A stretch of 64,000 bases of DNA from Cupriavidus necator N-1 (GTDB taxonomy: Bacteria; Pseudomonadota; Gammaproteobacteria; Burkholderiales; Burkholderiaceae). A program made the position numbers and the translations under genes. The stretch is taken from the NCBI RefSeq assembly GCF_000219215.1, contig NC_015723.1, forward strand, positions 1,488,001-1,552,000, given 5' to 3'. Shown here piece after piece: positions 62,239-64,000 of this stretch. The notes under the pieces are model-generated. The model was not told the origin of the DNA and ran no database searches. It worked only from the letters and a program-made list of their open reading frames with translations. The stretch's first letter is position 1. The number at the start of each line of letters is the position of its first letter.

Positions 62239-64000
62239 TCATGGCTCACCGCCGCCCGCCTCTGCCTGCGCCGGGGCCGCCCCGTCCTCGCGCAGCCAGA
62301 CAATGAACTCGGCGCCCTGTCCCACCGCGCTCTCCACGGTAATGCGGCCGCCGTAGCGCTCCACCAGCGCATAGCTGATCGATAGGCCGAGGCCCGTCCC
62401 CATCTGCTTTTTGGTCGTGAAGAACGGATTGAACAGGTTGGGCAGGTCTTCTTCCCGGATGCCATGGCCGGTGTCGCGCACGTGCAGCGTCACGCCCTGC
62501 CCTTCCCAGTCGCGCGTGCCCAGCGTGAGCGTGCCGCCCTCGGGCATGGCGTGGATGGCATTGGTCAGCAGGTTGACCACGACCTGCTGCAACTCGCTGC
62601 GGCTGATGCGCACCTGCCGTGTGGCCAGGCAGTCCAGCTCGACCCGGATCGACGCGCCCTTCAGCATGTGCCGGACCAGGTCGACGCAGCCGGCCGCCAG
62701 TTCACCCACGTCCAGGCGCTCCATATTGCCGGCGTAGGCCTCTGGCCGGACAAACTGCAGCAGCCGGTTGGTCAGCTGCTGGATGCGTCGGACCTGCTCG
62801 TCGATCAGCCGCAGCTCATGGCGGACCGGCTCCGCGGCCGGGCCCAGGATCTCGCGCGCCACGTCCAGGTTGCCCTGGATCACGGCAATCGGGTTGTTGA
62901 CCTCATGGGCCACGCCGGCGGTGAGCTGTCCCGCCACGGCGAGCTTTTCCGACGTGATCAGCTGCTGCCGGGCCGCCCGCAGGACGGCGTTGGATTCTTC
63001 CAGCTCGCGGGTGCGTTCGGCCACCTTGCGATCGAGCGAGTCCGCCCAGTCCTTGAGCTGGGCGTTGCGCTGCTGCAGGTCAGACAGCAACTGGTCGAAC
63101 TGGCCGGCAAGCTGGCCCAGCTCGTCTTCGCTGCCCACCGGGCCGACGCGTGCCCCGGTGTTGCCGGCCTTGAGCGCGCGCATGGTGCCGACCATCCGCG
63201 CCATCGGCGCAAACACGCGCCTGGCCCACAGCAGCGAAAAGAGCGCGCCGGCCACGCCCAGCAGCAGGAACAGGCCCACCAGCACGCCCAGCGCCAGGTC
63301 CTTGGCCTGGCTGATCGGCTTGGCCAGGTAACCCACGTACAGCATGCCGATGCGCTGGCCGCGGCTGTCCGCGATCGGCTCATAGGCGCTCATGTACCAG
63401 TCGTTGACCACGAAGGCCAGGTCCAGCCATTTCTCGCCGCGCAGCAGCACCTTGTCGCGTACCTGGCGCGAGACCCGCGTGCCCAGCGCGCGCTCGCCAT
63501 GGAACAGCCGCACGTTGGTGGCGATGCGCGTGTCGTCCAGGAACAGGGTCGCCGTGCCCTGGCTGCCGCGGGGCAATGACTCGGGCTGGTAGACCAGCGC
63601 GTTGATGGTGTCGATAAAGCCGAGGTTGTTGTTCAGCAGGGTGCCGCCGTGCAGGATCGCCACCAGTGTGCCGGCTTCATCGAACACCGGCGCCGCCGCG
63701 TGCACCACCATGCCGCGGGTTTCCAGGGTCTTGTCGGTGGGCACCGCATTGGCGGTGGGCCGCAGCGCCACCTGCGCGCGCCGGGCAAGCTCGGCGGACA
63801 CGGCTGCCAGCTGGGCCGCGGACCAGGCGTCGGTGGCGGCCGCCGCGCGGCCGGCCGCGGCGCTGCTCACGATGCGCCAGGCGGCAGGGTCAGCCCCTGT
63901 GCCAGCGGGCGCAGCGGCAAGCAGCCGCCCTTGCGGATCCAGCAGTTGCAGGAAGTCCAGCCCGTGCGTGCGCCGCGCGTCGGCCAGGATGGCGGGCATG
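62239..64000 (-). CDS. Sensor histidine kinase with extracytoplasmic Cache domain (N-terminus beyond window)
   Basis: At least 586 residues; the start lies outside the window. Domains seen: a Cache-like periplasmic sensor (residues about 1-225), a membrane helix (LGVLVGLFLLLGVAGALFSLL), HAMP, a coiled coil (RNAQLKDWADSLDRKVAER), then a HisKA box with phospho-acceptor His in VAHEVNNPIAVIQG. The HATPase region has N box LLTNAIHAMPEGG, G1 box RDTGHGI and GTGLGLSISYALVERYGG. It is a two-component kinase of the NtrB-like group. No response-regulator gene is seen within the window. Confidence 0.93.
   Translation of the reverse strand, partial: MPAILADARRTHGLDFLQLLDPQGRLLAAAPAGTGADPAAWRIVSSAAAGRAAAATDAWSAAQLAAVSAELARRAQVALRPTANAVPTDKTLETRGMVVHAAAPVFDEAGTLVAILHGGTLLNNNLGFIDTINALVYQPESLPRGSQGTATLFLDDTRIATNVRLFHGERALGTRVSRQVRDKVLLRGEKWLDLAFVVNDWYMSAYEPIADSRGQRIGMLYVGYLAKPISQAKDLALGVLVGLFLLLGVAGALFSLLWARRVFAPMARMVGTMRALKAGNTGARVGPVGSEDELGQLAGQFDQLLSDLQQRNAQLKDWADSLDRKVAERTRELEESNAVLRAARQQLITSEKLAVAGQLTAGVAHEVNNPIAVIQGNLDVAREILGPAAEPVRHELRLIDEQVRRIQQLTNRLLQFVRPEAYAGNMERLDVGELAAGCVDLVRHMLKGASIRVELDCLATRQVRISRSELQQVVVNLLTNAIHAMPEGGTLTLGTRDWEGQGVTLHVRDTGHGIREEDLPNLFNPFFTTKKQMGTGLGLSISYALVERYGGRITVESAVGQGAEFIVWLREDGAAPAQAEAGGGEP

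Noticed and set aside
1..64000. CRISPR arrays, tRNA, rRNA and intact transposases
   Set aside because: I found no regularly spaced repeats, tRNA-like cloverleaf, rRNA-like sequence or complete transposase. A scan with a tRNA or Rfam tool would be decisive.

Overview
The window is high-GC DNA from a Gram-negative betaproteobacterium. The most likely source is Burkholderiaceae of the Cupriavidus/Ralstonia type. This is inferred from a Bug-type (tripartite tricarboxylate) binding protein, AraC regulators with divergent targets, the many small exported proteins, the DUF2950/DUF3300 pair and a Wza/Wzb/Wzc exopolysaccharide machine. I cannot name the species from sequence alone, and I saw no rRNA, tRNA, CRISPR array or intact transposase.

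Layout. 0.1-3.2 kb: two paralogous proteins of an uncharacterised family flank an AraC-type regulator. 3.7-22.8 kb: a complete Wzx/Wzy-type exopolysaccharide (EPS) locus. The plus-strand arm carries the initiating sugar transferase, a VanZ-glycosyltransferase fusion, an acetyltransferase and a family-2 glycosyltransferase. The minus-strand arm carries wza-wzb-wzc, manC-gmd-fcl, polymerase, flippase, pyruvyltransferase, a glycosyltransferase and a beta-helix protein. The arms meet tail to tail near 8.4 kb, and the central part (about 8-12.5 kb) is visibly more AT-rich. The pathway makes GDP-mannose and GDP-fucose, builds a colanic-acid-like repeat that may be acetylated and pyruvylated, flips and polymerises it, and exports it through Wza under Wzc/Wzb control.

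23.5-27.4 kb: an MHS-family symporter bracketed by two related hairpins, then a gene-poor stretch. That stretch holds a probable 33-codon gene with its own terminator, strong palindromes and the third copy of the 0.1/2.4 kb family. 27.8-36 kb: lactate permease, a cupin, a histone-deacetylase-like hydrolase and a run of small exported, membrane or RNA-binding-like proteins, with a decayed lytic transglycosylase and a permuted-papain-like exported protein. 36.1-36.9 kb: the C-terminal stub of an integron-type integrase beside a YCII-like gene.

37-44.5 kb: an AraC regulator, a Bug-PhzF-RidA operon, two isochorismatase-fold hydrolases and a DHA2 drug exporter. 45.3-50.8 kb: a membrane-bound, cysteine-type formate dehydrogenase operon (alpha, beta, gamma, FdhE). 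50.9-53.6 kb: NnrU-like protein, a frameshifted glyoxalase-fold gene, a Ca2+/H+ antiporter and a lipoprotein. 53.7-57.3 kb: a three-gene redox module (FrdB-like, FrdA-like, NuoF-like) without a membrane anchor, one of the most interesting parts of the window. 57.7-64 kb: DUF2950 and DUF3300 exported proteins, a DASS dicarboxylate carrier, an alpha/beta hydrolase and a sensor kinase cut by the window edge.
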